Below, one piece after another: positions 26,642 to 34,965 of a DNA stretch of 48,027 nt. Below the pieces are notes generated by a model. It did no database searches, was not told the origin of the DNA, and saw only the letters and a list, made by a program, of their open reading frames with translations. Source of the DNA: an uncultured Prevotella sp. Its GTDB lineage: Bacteria; Bacteroidota; Bacteroidia; Bacteroidales; Bacteroidaceae. The DNA lies in the NCBI GenBank assembly GCA_946614435.1, contig CAMOGW010000017.1, forward strand, positions 1 to 48,027, given 5' to 3'. Position 1 is the stretch's first letter, and every line of letters begins with the position of its first letter. A program made the position numbers and the translations under genes.

Positions 26642-28528
26642 TTATTTCTTATAACCATTCATTCTCTGTCGCTGCAGCTCCTCGGCCTGCTTTTGCATGG
26701 CCTCTAAGCGAGCTGCCAGTCCGCTGGCTTTCTTCGGATTCTTCTTGTTCTCCTCGTAGCGGGCTTCAAGAATAGCGAGCAGTTTGGCATCGTTCGTGGT
26801 CTTGCGCAGAATCCACATGATGGCAGCTGAGAAGAACAGCGAAACGAAGTAGTAGAAGTTCAGACCTGCCGAATAGTCGTTGAACATGAAGAAGAACATG
26901 AGCGGCATGAGATACATCATCCACTGCATCATCTTCATCTGCTCTGCCTGCGCTCCCACCATCTGGTCGCGCTGCTGGCGCATGGTCATGTAAGAATAGA
27001 GTATGTTGGCACCGCAGAAGAGCAGACAGGTGAGCGACAGATGGTCGCCAATGCCCCAGATGTTGAAGCCCCATTCCACGATGGGATCGTAAGTAGAAAG
27101 GTCGTCAATCCAAAGGAAGGATTCGCGGCGCAGCTGTATGGCGTTTGGCACGAAGTTGAACATGGCAATCCAGATGGGCATCTGAATGAGCATAGGCAGA
27201 CAGCCGCTCAGCGGCGACACGCCGTACTGCGCATAGAGCTGCATCATGGCCTGCTGTTTCTGCATCTGGTCCTCGGGCTTGTCGTATTGCTTGGTGGCCT
27301 CGTCGAGTTTCGGCTTCAGCACGCGCATCTTGGCGCTCGACATGTAGCTCTTTTTCACCATCGGGTAGGTGATGGCCTTCAGCAATAGGGTGATTAGAAT
27401 CAGAACTATACCCATGTTGAATCCAAACGAAGTGAGCCAGTCGAATACATAAATGGTGAACCAGCGATTGATAATACGGAAAAGCGGCCAGCCTAAATAA
27501 ACGAGCTGTTCCAGGTCAAGCTCTTTGCCGAAGCGGCTCTGCTCCTCCACGTCTTTGATGAGGCGGAAGTCATTGGGACCGATATACATTTCAAATTCAG
27601 AGGACTTTGCGCCTGAAGGGTCGAACTGCGTGTTCAGCGTGGCCTCATAGTTCTTCAGGTAGCCTGAGCCCTTCTCCTGCGGAACGCTGTGGAGCACTCC
27701 GTTAGGTCCGAAATCATCCTTCGAGATGAGCACAGCTGAGAAGAATTGGTTCTTGAAAGCCACCCAGTCGAGCCGCTCCTCGTCGAGCGCCTTCGTGTCT
27801 TCCGATGTCTCGCTCAGGTAGTCGGTGCCTCCGTCTTTCTTCTTATAGGTGAGCGTGGCATAACGGTTCTCAAATGTGAAACCGCGCTCCTGCTGACGAG
27901 CATGCGAATTCCACTGAATGTCAAGTTGCTTATAGTTGGGTGCAAACTGTCCTTTCAGTCCGTTGGCTTGCAGGGAGAAGTGAAGCATGTAGTCACGTCC
28001 CAGTTCGTAGTTCAGCACGATGCTGCCTCCTGCCTGAGCCGGAGCAGTCATGGTGAGTGTGCTGTCGCTGATGTTACTGGGGGTGAAATAAAGGTCTTTC
28101 GTGATGATGTTGTCGTTCTTGCCAGCCAGCATAAAGTTCATCTGCTGGTCTTTTCCATCGAAGAGCGTTACGTTCTTAGCCGAGTCCTTATCCTCGAAGC
28201 CCAGGATGACAGCCTTCGTAAGGGTGCCTCCTTTGGTGGAGAACGTGAGCTCCAACTTGTCGTTTTTCAGTACGATATCTTTTTCCTCGCCGTTCAGCGC
28301 CTGGAAAAAGAGGGCGCTGGAGTCGCCCCGAGCTGCAACTTCTGCCTTAGCTTTGCGCTCTGCTTCTGCCATTTGGGCTTTCACTTCTACGTCGCGTTGT
28401 ACTGCGGCGATGCTGTCCTGCTGGCGCTTGTAGGTCTCAATTTCCTCCTGCGACGGTTGCGTCCACCATGTATAGGCTACAAGCAAAACGCCCATCAGAA
28501 TTAATCCTGTTAATGTGTCTTTATTCAT
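26642..28528 (-). CDS. yidC: Membrane protein insertase YidC
   Basis: Inserts and folds inner-membrane proteins, with or without the Sec translocon. The protein is 628 aa from the ATG at 28528; a start at 28555 would lie on the promoter. It begins with MNKDTLTGLILMGVLLVAYT, the N-terminal membrane anchor, followed by the large periplasmic beta-sandwich domain (about residues 60-350). The conserved 60-kDa inner-membrane domain includes FGFNMGIVLILITLLLKAIT, GCLPMLIQMPIWIAMFNFVP and the last helices, ending in a basic C-terminal tail. It heads a minus-strand operon; the divergent DUF3078 gene shares the upstream region. Confidence 0.95.
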   Translation of the reverse strand: MNKDTLTGLILMGVLLVAYTWWTQPSQEEIETYKRQQDSIAAVQRDVEVKAQMAEAERKAKAEVAARGDSSALFFQALNGEEKDIVLKNDKLELTFSTKGGTLTKAVILGFEDKDSAKNVTLFDGKDQQMNFMLAGKNDNIITKDLYFTPSNISDSTLTMTAPAQAGGSIVLNYELGRDYMLHFSLQANGLKGQFAPNYKQLDIQWNSHARQQERGFTFENRYATLTYKKKDGGTDYLSETSEDTKALDEERLDWVAFKNQFFSAVLISKDDFGPNGVLHSVPQEKGSGYLKNYEATLNTQFDPSGAKSSEFEMYIGPNDFRLIKDVEEQSRFGKELDLEQLVYLGWPLFRIINRWFTIYVFDWLTSFGFNMGIVLILITLLLKAITYPMVKKSYMSSAKMRVLKPKLDEATKQYDKPEDQMQKQQAMMQLYAQYGVSPLSGCLPMLIQMPIWIAMFNFVPNAIQLRRESFLWIDDLSTYDPIVEWGFNIWGIGDHLSLTCLLFCGANILYSYMTMRQQRDQMVGAQAEQMKMMQWMMYLMPLMFFFMFNDYSAGLNFYYFVSLFFSAAIMWILRKTTNDAKLLAILEARYEENKKNPKKASGLAARLEAMQKQAEELQRQRMNGYKK

Positions 28529-28559
28529 CTTATTTTTGAAAAATTTTATATACAAGGTG

Positions 28560-28588
28560 CAAAATTACAAAAAATAATCTTATCTTTG
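28560..28588. promoter_or_regulatory. Back-to-back promoters of yidC and the DUF3078 gene
   Basis: The minus strand has TAATTTTG at 28560-28567 for yidC; the + strand has TATCTTTG at 28581-28588 for the DUF3078 gene. Both match the TAnnTTTG box, and they define the starts chosen for both genes. Confidence 0.6.
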
Positions 28589-28607
28589 CATGCTATTAAT
28601 GAGATTT

Positions 28608-29798
28608 ATGAGAAAATTAATATTATTTTTCGTGGCTTTAGGGGCATGTGTCACAAGCTACGCACAAACAAAGAGTGGTTCCAATAGCTCGTATTACCCG
28701 CTTTTTGGCCCGCTTACCTTCTATCACTCGGTGGCTCAGAAACACTTGAGCTTTACTGATGCTCAGAACGACGAAGAACTTTCGAATGAGGTCTCGGCAG
28801 CGCTCATGCGGGTTTATTTGAATCGTCCTGACTTAGTCAGATTCTCAGAAAATGAGATGGATGCGTCAGGCCTGCTGCGTGAAGACCTGGAAAAGCCGAT
28901 TCAGCAACAGGTGGCAATTCTTGATGAGGCCAACGACTCACTGCCGGAAGCACTGCCTGAGCAAGAGGCTCCGATGGAGGTGGTGGTTGAGAAGCCTCAT
29001 TTCTGGAAATACTTGGTTGACGGCTCTTTGCAGTTCATGCAGAACTATGTGAGCGACAACTGGTATAAGGGCGGCGAGAGCAACTATGCTGTAGTCGGAG
29101 CGTTGACGTTAGAAGCCAACTACGACAATAAGTCGCGCTGGAAATGGGATAATAAGCTTGAAATGAAGTTAGGCTTGCAGACCTCGCCCAGCGACACTGT
29201 TAATAAATTCAAGCCTAACGAAGACCTGATTCGTTATACGGGAAAGGTGGGCTTACAGGCAGTTCGTCGTTGGTACTATGCGCTGCAAGTGTTGGCATAC
29301 ACCCAGTTCATGCCAGGTCTCAGGTCGAACAACAAGAGCGTTTTCTCCGACTTCATGTCACCGTTCACTTTGAATGTCGGTCTTGGTATGGATTATAAGG
29401 TTGAGACCCTGAACAAGCGTCTGACGGGAACTGTCAATATCTCGCCCTTAGGTCTGGATTACCGGTATGTAGATCGCGAAAATCTGGCTAAGAGTTTCGG
29501 CATAAGGGTTGATGAAGGACACTTGCACTCAAAGGTTGACTTCGGTTCTACGTTAACGGCTTCGTTAGAATGGAAATTCAATGATGTGATATGGTGGAAG
29601 ACACGTCTGTACGTTTTCACGTCTTATCATCGTGTGCAAGCTGAATGGGAAAATACATTTACCCTTCGTGTTTCGAAGTTTATCACGGCTAACTTGTTCC
29701 TCTATCCTCGCTTCGATGATGCTAATAATCGTGATGAGAAACTGGGTTATTGGCAGTTTAAGGAATACTCCTCGCTCGGCTTTGCTTTTAAGCTGTAG
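28608..29798 (+). CDS. DUF3078 outer-membrane protein
   Basis: Protein of 396 aa from the ATG at 28608; the upstream ATG at 28590 lies two bases after the -7 box. A signal peptide (MRKLILFFVALGACVTSYAQ) is followed by an extracytoplasmic region with a variable Glu/Pro-rich linker, then VDGSLQFMQNYVSDNWYKGGESNYAVVG, whose NWYKGG motif is typical of DUF3078. The remainder alternates polar and aromatic residues as a beta-barrel does and ends with SLGFAFKL. DUF3078 proteins are found throughout Bacteroidota; their function is not settled. It is monocistronic, ending at a terminator. Confidence 0.85.
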   Translation: MRKLILFFVALGACVTSYAQTKSGSNSSYYPLFGPLTFYHSVAQKHLSFTDAQNDEELSNEVSAALMRVYLNRPDLVRFSENEMDASGLLREDLEKPIQQQVAILDEANDSLPEALPEQEAPMEVVVEKPHFWKYLVDGSLQFMQNYVSDNWYKGGESNYAVVGALTLEANYDNKSRWKWDNKLEMKLGLQTSPSDTVNKFKPNEDLIRYTGKVGLQAVRRWYYALQVLAYTQFMPGLRSNNKSVFSDFMSPFTLNVGLGMDYKVETLNKRLTGTVNISPLGLDYRYVDRENLAKSFGIRVDEGHLHSKVDFGSTLTASLEWKFNDVIWWKTRLYVFTSYHRVQAEWENTFTLRVSKFITANLFLYPRFDDANNRDEKLGYWQFKEYSSLGFAFKL

Positions 29799-29817
29799 CG
29801 AATTGCGTAAATAGCTG

Positions 29818-29855
29818 AAAAACAGGAAACTGCTATTGGCGGTTTCCTGTTTTTG
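29818..29855. terminator. Bidirectional terminator
   Basis: AAACAGGAAAC and GTTTCCTGTTT pair perfectly over 11 bases, with A-rich sequence on the left and a T-run on the right. It separates the DUF3078 gene from the convergent small secreted protein gene. Confidence 0.85.
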
Positions 29856-29856
29856 T

Positions 29857-30291
29857 TTAGTTCTTCTTTTTTCTTGTTTTGAAGAGTAAACTCTTGGGCA
29901 GCTTTTGCCATTTTCCTTGGTGTGGCAATTTGATTGTACTGCCTTTCCGCTGTGTAAACAAGAAAGTGGAATCGTTTGATTGGAACAATGTGGCTGTAAG
30001 GTCTTCGCTGCCGTAGTCGTTTACTATTTGCAGATGCTTGATTTCACCTTCGGCCTCGACTGAAAGAATTATCCAGTAGAAATTATGTTTCGTCTTACCT
30101 AAATAGCCGGGCAGCGGACCGTAGGGTTCATGTCCCGGCACGATGATGCCTTCATCGCTCAGGCTGAGTTTCAGTTGCACGTCATATTCCTCGTTATACA
30201 GGTCAATTCTGTTGCCTGAAGCCTGCTTGTCTTGGGCATAGGAAGTTAAAATGCACCAGAGACAAAGAAACAATGTAGTATATTTTTTCAT
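29857..30291 (-). CDS. Small secreted hypothetical protein
   Basis: Protein of 144 aa with a signal peptide (MKKYTTLFLCLWCILTSYAQ). The mature part has alternating beta-type segments (YDVQLKLSLSDEGIIVPG, HNFYWIILSVEAEGEIKHLQ, TATLFQSNDSTFLFTQRKGS) and a very basic end (LLFKTRKKKN). No named family is recognised. A -7 box TACCTTTG lies on the minus strand at 30314-30321, 23 bases before the start. It stands alone between two + strand genes. Confidence 0.75.
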   Translation of the reverse strand: MKKYTTLFLCLWCILTSYAQDKQASGNRIDLYNEEYDVQLKLSLSDEGIIVPGHEPYGPLPGYLGKTKHNFYWIILSVEAEGEIKHLQIVNDYGSEDLTATLFQSNDSTFLFTQRKGSTIKLPHQGKWQKLPKSLLFKTRKKKN

Positions 30292-30397
30292 GTGAGATAT
30301 GATGATTTTGCGGCAAAGGTAGCAAATTTAAGTCAAAAAAATAAGGAAAGCAGGAAAATATATTTGCGAAATCTTCTTATAATTAGAAAAATTTTCT

Positions 30398-30405
30398 TAT
30401 CTTTG
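30398..30405 (+). promoter_or_regulatory. -7 box of the glycogen genes
   Basis: TATCTTTG, a full match to TAnnTTTG, 22 bases before the glycogen synthase ATG. The sequence upstream is very AT-rich; a TTTG at the ideal -33 spacing is not obvious. Confidence 0.5.
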
Positions 30406-30427
30406 CGCCCACATATAATAGGTAAAC

Positions 30428-32098
30428 ATGGATAAAAAACAAAAGAGTCCTGACTATATATTTGAATCGAGTTGGGAAGTTTGTAATAAAGTAGGAGGTA
30501 TTTATACCGTTCTGTCAACTCGGGCAAAGACTCTTCAGGAAATGTTACAGGACAGGATTGTCTTCATCGGTCCTGATTTTTGGAAGGAGGCTGAAAGCCC
30601 CTATTTTCAAGAAGACAAATCTCTTTTTGCCGAGTGGCAATGGGAGGCAAAAGAACAAGGTGTTAACATTAGAGTGGGTCGATGGACTGTTCCTGGAAAT
30701 CCCATCGCAGTTCTCGTAGATTTTCATCCTTATTTTGAGAGGAAAAATGAAATCTATGGTTGGCTGTGGGAGAATTTCCAGGTTGACTCGTTGCATGCCT
30801 ATGGCGACTACGACGAGGCGTCCATGTTCTCCTATGCAGCCGCACTTGTGGTAGAAAGCTTCTATCATCATTATTTAGATGAATCGAAGAAGGTAATCTA
30901 TCATGCCAACGAATGGATGTGCGGACTCGGTGCGCTCTATCTCAATAAGAAGCTGCCTCAGGTTGCAACTATCTTTACCACCCATGCAACAAGCATCGGT
31001 CGTTCGATAGCAGGAAATCAGAAGCCGCTTTATGACTATCTGTTCGCCTACAATGGCGATCAGATGGCAGGAGAGTTGAACATGCAGAGCAAGCACTCTA
31101 TTGAGAAGCAGACGGCTCACCATGTGGATTGCTTTACGACGGTGAGTGACATTACCGCTCGTGAATGCGTGGAACTGCTCGACAAGCCTGTTGACGTGGT
31201 ACTGCCAAACGGCTTCGATAACAGCTTCGTCCCGAAGGCTGCGGCTTTCACTCGCAAGCGTAACTTGGCGCGGCGGAAGATGCTCGATGTGGCCAATGCA
31301 CTGCTTGGAGAAAAACTTGATGACGACACGCTGATTGTCTCAACATCAGGACGTTATGAGTTCCGTAATAAAGGTATCGATGTATTTATTGAGGCCATGA
31401 ATCGCCTACTGCGCAATCGAGATTTGAAGAAAAAGGTATTGGCGTTTATCGTCGTTCCCGGTTGGGTGGGCGAGCCCCGTCAAGACCTGAAAGATCGTTT
31501 GGACAGTAAGCAGCAGTTCGATACACCATTGGAGGTGCCACAGGTTACTCACTGGCTGCATAACATGGGACACGACAACGTGCTCAACATGATGAAGTTC
31601 TATGATATGCACAATCGCCATGAAGATAATGTGAAGGTCATTTTCCTGCCGTGCTACTTGGATGGAAAGGACGGCATCCTGAACTTGACATACTATGACG
31701 TGGTCTTGGGCAATGATCTGTGCATCTATCCGTCTTACTACGAGCCTTGGGGCTACACTCCCTTAGAAGCTGTTGCTTTCAAAGTGCCTTGCATCACCAC
31801 TGATTTAGCCGGATTCGGTCTCTGGGCTAACAAGACATTTGGTCATGCCGGTGAGATAGAGGATGGCGTAAAGGTCGTTCATCGCACGGATTACAACTAT
31901 TCTGAGGTGGCTGACATCATCAAGGATACGGTGGCTCATTATTCTGCTCTGACTCCTAAGCAGATAGAGAGTTGCAGGAAGAATGCCGAAGCACTGTCGA
32001 AGAAGGCACTTTGGAGTGAGTTCATTAAATATTATAATGTGGCCTACGATATTGCCTTGCAGCGAGCAGAGCAGCGAATGGCTGAAAAGAATGACTGA
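30428..32098 (+). CDS. Glycogen synthase (GT3, eukaryote-like type)
   Basis: Transfers glucose from a nucleotide sugar to the non-reducing end of glycogen. The 556-aa protein opens with IFESSWEVCNKVGGIYTVLS, the GT3 signature seen in yeast and animal glycogen synthases and in Bacteroidota, rather than the KTGGLADV motif of bacterial GlgA. Other supporting motifs are VIYHANEWMCGLGALYL, a VVLPNGFD segment and the donor-site region IYPSYYEPWGYTPLEAVAF containing the conserved glutamate of the E-x7-E pattern. The next gene, a glucan phosphorylase, follows after 48 bases, so synthesis and breakdown of glycogen are encoded together. The fold is GT-B and the enzyme is cytoplasmic. The length is somewhat below eukaryotic homologues, as is usual for bacterial GT3 members. 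Confidence 0.9.
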   Translation: MDKKQKSPDYIFESSWEVCNKVGGIYTVLSTRAKTLQEMLQDRIVFIGPDFWKEAESPYFQEDKSLFAEWQWEAKEQGVNIRVGRWTVPGNPIAVLVDFHPYFERKNEIYGWLWENFQVDSLHAYGDYDEASMFSYAAALVVESFYHHYLDESKKVIYHANEWMCGLGALYLNKKLPQVATIFTTHATSIGRSIAGNQKPLYDYLFAYNGDQMAGELNMQSKHSIEKQTAHHVDCFTTVSDITARECVELLDKPVDVVLPNGFDNSFVPKAAAFTRKRNLARRKMLDVANALLGEKLDDDTLIVSTSGRYEFRNKGIDVFIEAMNRLLRNRDLKKKVLAFIVVPGWVGEPRQDLKDRLDSKQQFDTPLEVPQVTHWLHNMGHDNVLNMMKFYDMHNRHEDNVKVIFLPCYLDGKDGILNLTYYDVVLGNDLCIYPSYYEPWGYTPLEAVAFKVPCITTDLAGFGLWANKTFGHAGEIEDGVKVVHRTDYNYSEVADIIKDTVAHYSALTPKQIESCRKNAEALSKKALWSEFIKYYNVAYDIALQRAEQRMAEKND

Positions 32099-32146
32099 AA
32101 GAGAGAGAGAATCTCATTTTACAAATACTACCAATTATAGTTAATT

Positions 32147-34720
32147 ATGAAAATCAAAGCAGATTATGTAAATGCTCCGCAGTGGCGTCAACTGACGGTT
32201 AAATCCACACTGCCAGAAGAATTGAAATGTCTCGACGAGATAGCCCATAACTTGTGGTGGGTCTGGAATTACGAGGCACGTGACTTGTTCCGCGATCTCG
32301 ATCCGGAACTGTATCATGACGTGAAGCACAATCCTGTGCTGTTGCTGGAGCGTCTCAGCTTTGCCAGAAAAGAGGAAATCTTGAAGGACAAGGCTCTGAT
32401 GAAGCGCATCGGCGAAGTTTACAAGCTTTTCCGTGCTTATATGGATGTGGAATCCGACAAGAAGCGTCCCTCTGTGGCCTATTTCTCAATGGAATATGGC
32501 ATGCATTCGGCACTGAAGATCTATTCGGGTGGTCTGGGTATGCTTGCCGGTGACTATCTGAAGGAGGCTTCTGACAGCAATGTCGATATGTGCGCCATTG
32601 GCTTCCTCTATCGTTTCGGCTACTTCACACAGAGCCTGTCGATGGACGGACAGCAGATTGCTAAGTATGAGGCTCAGAACTTCACCTCTCTGCCCATTGA
32701 GCGTGTGCTCGATAAAGATGGCAATCCTCTGGTAGTTGACGTTCCTTACACTAACTATCTTGTTCATGCTTATATCTGGGTAGTGAATGTGGGTCGTATC
32801 AAGCTTTATCTGCTTGATACCGATAATGAGATGAACTCAGAGTTCGACAAGCCCATCACTCACTCGCTCTATGGTGGTGACTGGGAGAACCGTCTGAAGC
32901 AGGAGATTCTGCTGGGTATCGGTGGTGTGCTGACACTGAAGAAGCTGGGTATTAAGAAAGAAATCTACCACTGCAACGAAGGTCATGCCGCACTCTGCAA
33001 CTTGCAGCGTCTGTGCGACTATATCGAGGAGGGTCTCACCTTCAATCAGGCTATGGAGCTGGTTCGTGCCAGCGGTCTCTATACCGTTCACACACCTGTG
33101 CCTGCTGGTCACGACTACTTCGACGAGGGCCTGTTCGGAAAGTATATGGGTGGCTATCCCCAGAAGCTGGGCATTACCTGGGACGAGTTCATTGGCATGG
33201 GTCGTACCAATCCTGATGATCACAGCGAAAAGTTCTGCATGTCAACCTTCGCTTGCAACACCTGCCAGGAGGTGAACGGCGTGTCGAAGTTGCATGGTTG
33301 GGTGAGCCAGAAGATGTTTGCCGGCATTTGGAGTGGCTACTATCCCGAGGAGAATCACGTAGGCTACGTTACCAATGGTGTTCACTTCCCCACATGGGCA
33401 GCTACCGAGTGGCGCAAGCTCTATGCTAAGTACTTCGACAAGAACTTCATGTTCGACCAGTCGAACCAGAAGATTTGGGAGGCTATCTACAATGTGCCCG
33501 ACGAGGAAATCTGGGCAACTCGCAAGGCTCTGAAGGAGAAGCTGTTTGAATACATCTCAGTGCAGTTCCAGGAGACGTGGCTGAAGAACCAAGGCGATCC
33601 CGCTCGCGTGGTGAAACTCGTTGAGCGCTTCAATCCTAACGCACTGGTCATCGGCTTCTGCCGTCGCTTTGCTACCTACAAGCGTGCACACCTGCTCTTC
33701 ACCGATCTCGATCGCCTGTCCAGAATCGTCAACAACCCCGAGCGTCCTGTTGTCTTCCTCTTTGCCGGTAAGGCACATCCTGCCGACGGTGCCGGTCAGG
33801 GCCTCATCAAGCGCATCTTTGAGATTTCGCAGCGCGATGAGTTCCAGGGCAAGATTATCTTCCTCGAGGACTACGACTTCCTGCTGGCTCGCCGCCTTGT
33901 TTCAGGTGTCGATATCTGGATGAACACTCCGACCCGTCCTCTCGAGGCTTCGGGTACTTCGGGCGAGAAGGCCGAGATGAACGGTGTGGTGAACCTTTCG
34001 GTGAAGGACGGCTGGTGGCTGGAAGGCTATCGCGAGGGTGCTGGATGGGCACTTACCGAGAAGCGCACCTATCAGAACCAGGGCTATCAGGATCAGCTCG
34101 ATGCTGCCACCATCTACAGCCTGCTTGAGAACGAGATTGTTCCTCTTTATTATGATACAGACAAGAAGGGCATCTCTAAGGGCTGGATCAAGGTGATCAA
34201 GAACTCTATCGCCCAGATTGCTCCTCACTACACCATGAAGCGTCAGCTCGATGACTACTATTCGAAGTTCTACACCAAAGAAGCTAAGCGTTTCAAGGAG
34301 ATTTCGAAGAACAACTATCAGTTGGCCAAGGAGATTGCCCTGTGGAAGGAGACTGTGGCCGAGCGCTGGGATGCTATCAGTGTGGTGAAAGCTGAGTGGG
34401 ACTATCCCGCAGCTGGTATCGCAACGGGCGACAAATACACGCTGCGCTACGTGATCAACGAGCAGGGACTCGACGATGCTATCGCTTTGGAGAAGGTGAA
34501 TGTCTTCACCAATAAGGATGGCGAGGAGCGTATCTACTCTATTGAGCCTCTGAAGATGATTGGTCGTGATGGCAACAACTTCACCTTCGAGGCTGAGTTG
34601 TCACCCAAGCAGGCTGGCGAGTACAGGAGCGCTGTGCGCATGTACCCGAAGAACGACAACCTGCCTCACCGTCAGGACTTCTGCTACGTGCGTTGGCTGG
34701 AGCTTCCCGCTTCTATGTAA
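32147..34720 (+). CDS. glgP: Alpha-glucan phosphorylase (GT35, DUF3417-type)
   Basis: Releases glucose-1-phosphate from glycogen or maltodextrin, with pyridoxal phosphate. The 857-aa protein has the N-terminal DUF3417 segment (about residues 20-130, ending in [20 protein letters not shown]), the catalytic core with HCNEGHAAL and the PLP site in [14 protein letters not shown] (K608). This is the short alpha-glucan phosphorylase type of Bacteroidota and thermophiles rather than the E. coli GlgP/MalP type. The start at 32147 gives the expected [13 protein letters not shown]. It forms a two-gene unit with glycogen synthase and ends at a strong terminator. Confidence 0.93.
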   Translation: MKIKADYVNAPQWRQLTVKSTLPEELKCLDEIAHNLWWVWNYEARDLFRDLDPELYHDVKHNPVLLLERLSFARKEEILKDKALMKRIGEVYKLFRAYMDVESDKKRPSVAYFSMEYGMHSALKIYSGGLGMLAGDYLKEASDSNVDMCAIGFLYRFGYFTQSLSMDGQQIAKYEAQNFTSLPIERVLDKDGNPLVVDVPYTNYLVHAYIWVVNVGRIKLYLLDTDNEMNSEFDKPITHSLYGGDWENRLKQEILLGIGGVLTLKKLGIKKEIYHCNEGHAALCNLQRLCDYIEEGLTFNQAMELVRASGLYTVHTPVPAGHDYFDEGLFGKYMGGYPQKLGITWDEFIGMGRTNPDDHSEKFCMSTFACNTCQEVNGVSKLHGWVSQKMFAGIWSGYYPEENHVGYVTNGVHFPTWAATEWRKLYAKYFDKNFMFDQSNQKIWEAIYNVPDEEIWATRKALKEKLFEYISVQFQETWLKNQGDPARVVKLVERFNPNALVIGFCRRFATYKRAHLLFTDLDRLSRIVNNPERPVVFLFAGKAHPADGAGQGLIKRIFEISQRDEFQGKIIFLEDYDFLLARRLVSGVDIWMNTPTRPLEASGTSGEKAEMNGVVNLSVKDGWWLEGYREGAGWALTEKRTYQNQGYQDQLDAATIYSLLENEIVPLYYDTDKKGISKGWIKVIKNSIAQIAPHYTMKRQLDDYYSKFYTKEAKRFKEISKNNYQLAKEIALWKETVAERWDAISVVKAEWDYPAAGIATGDKYTLRYVINEQGLDDAIALEKVNVFTNKDGEERIYSIEPLKMIGRDGNNFTFEAELSPKQAGEYRSAVRMYPKNDNLPHRQDFCYVRWLELPASM

Positions 34721-34740
34721 TGAGTGAATCATTAAAATAG

Positions 34741-34775
34741 AAAAAGCCCATCGCAGTACGTGCGGTGGGCTTTTT
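34741..34775. terminator. Terminator after glgP
   Basis: AAAAAGCCCATCGCA and TGCGGTGGGCTTTTT form a 15-base stem with one wobble and end in a T-run; the A-run on the left makes it usable on both strands. Confidence 0.9.
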
Positions 34776-34800
34776 CTGTTCTTTCTGAAAGGAGTTATTA

Positions 34801-34953
34801 AAACATCAGCTCCATCTAAAAGTTATTAAAACATCTGCTCCATCTGCTCCTTTCTTGTATTAGCTTGATAGACAGACTCTTGCGCATCGGAGCAGATGAT
34901 TTTTATCTGCTCCCATCTGCTCCCATCTGCTCCCGTCTGTCAGCTGCGAGTCA
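34801..34953. repeat. CATCTGCTCC repeat cluster
   Basis: Units CATCTGCTC-CATCTGCTCC occur near 34832-34850. An inverted copy GGAGCAGATG lies near 34889-34898, followed by four direct units ATCTGCTCCC (the last degenerating to GTCTGTC) and then a tandem pair of CAGCTGCGAGT. The unit is the same as at 18757-18829. The cluster fills the gap between glgP and dsbD; no gene is visible in it. Confidence 0.7.
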
Positions 34954-34965
34954 GCTGCGAGAAGC

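Noticed and set aside
27746..28504. 252-codon + strand open frame opposite yidC, and similar long frames opposite the S9 peptidase and DUF1846
   Set aside because: All are antisense to genes with clear domains and show no recognisable motifs or promoters.
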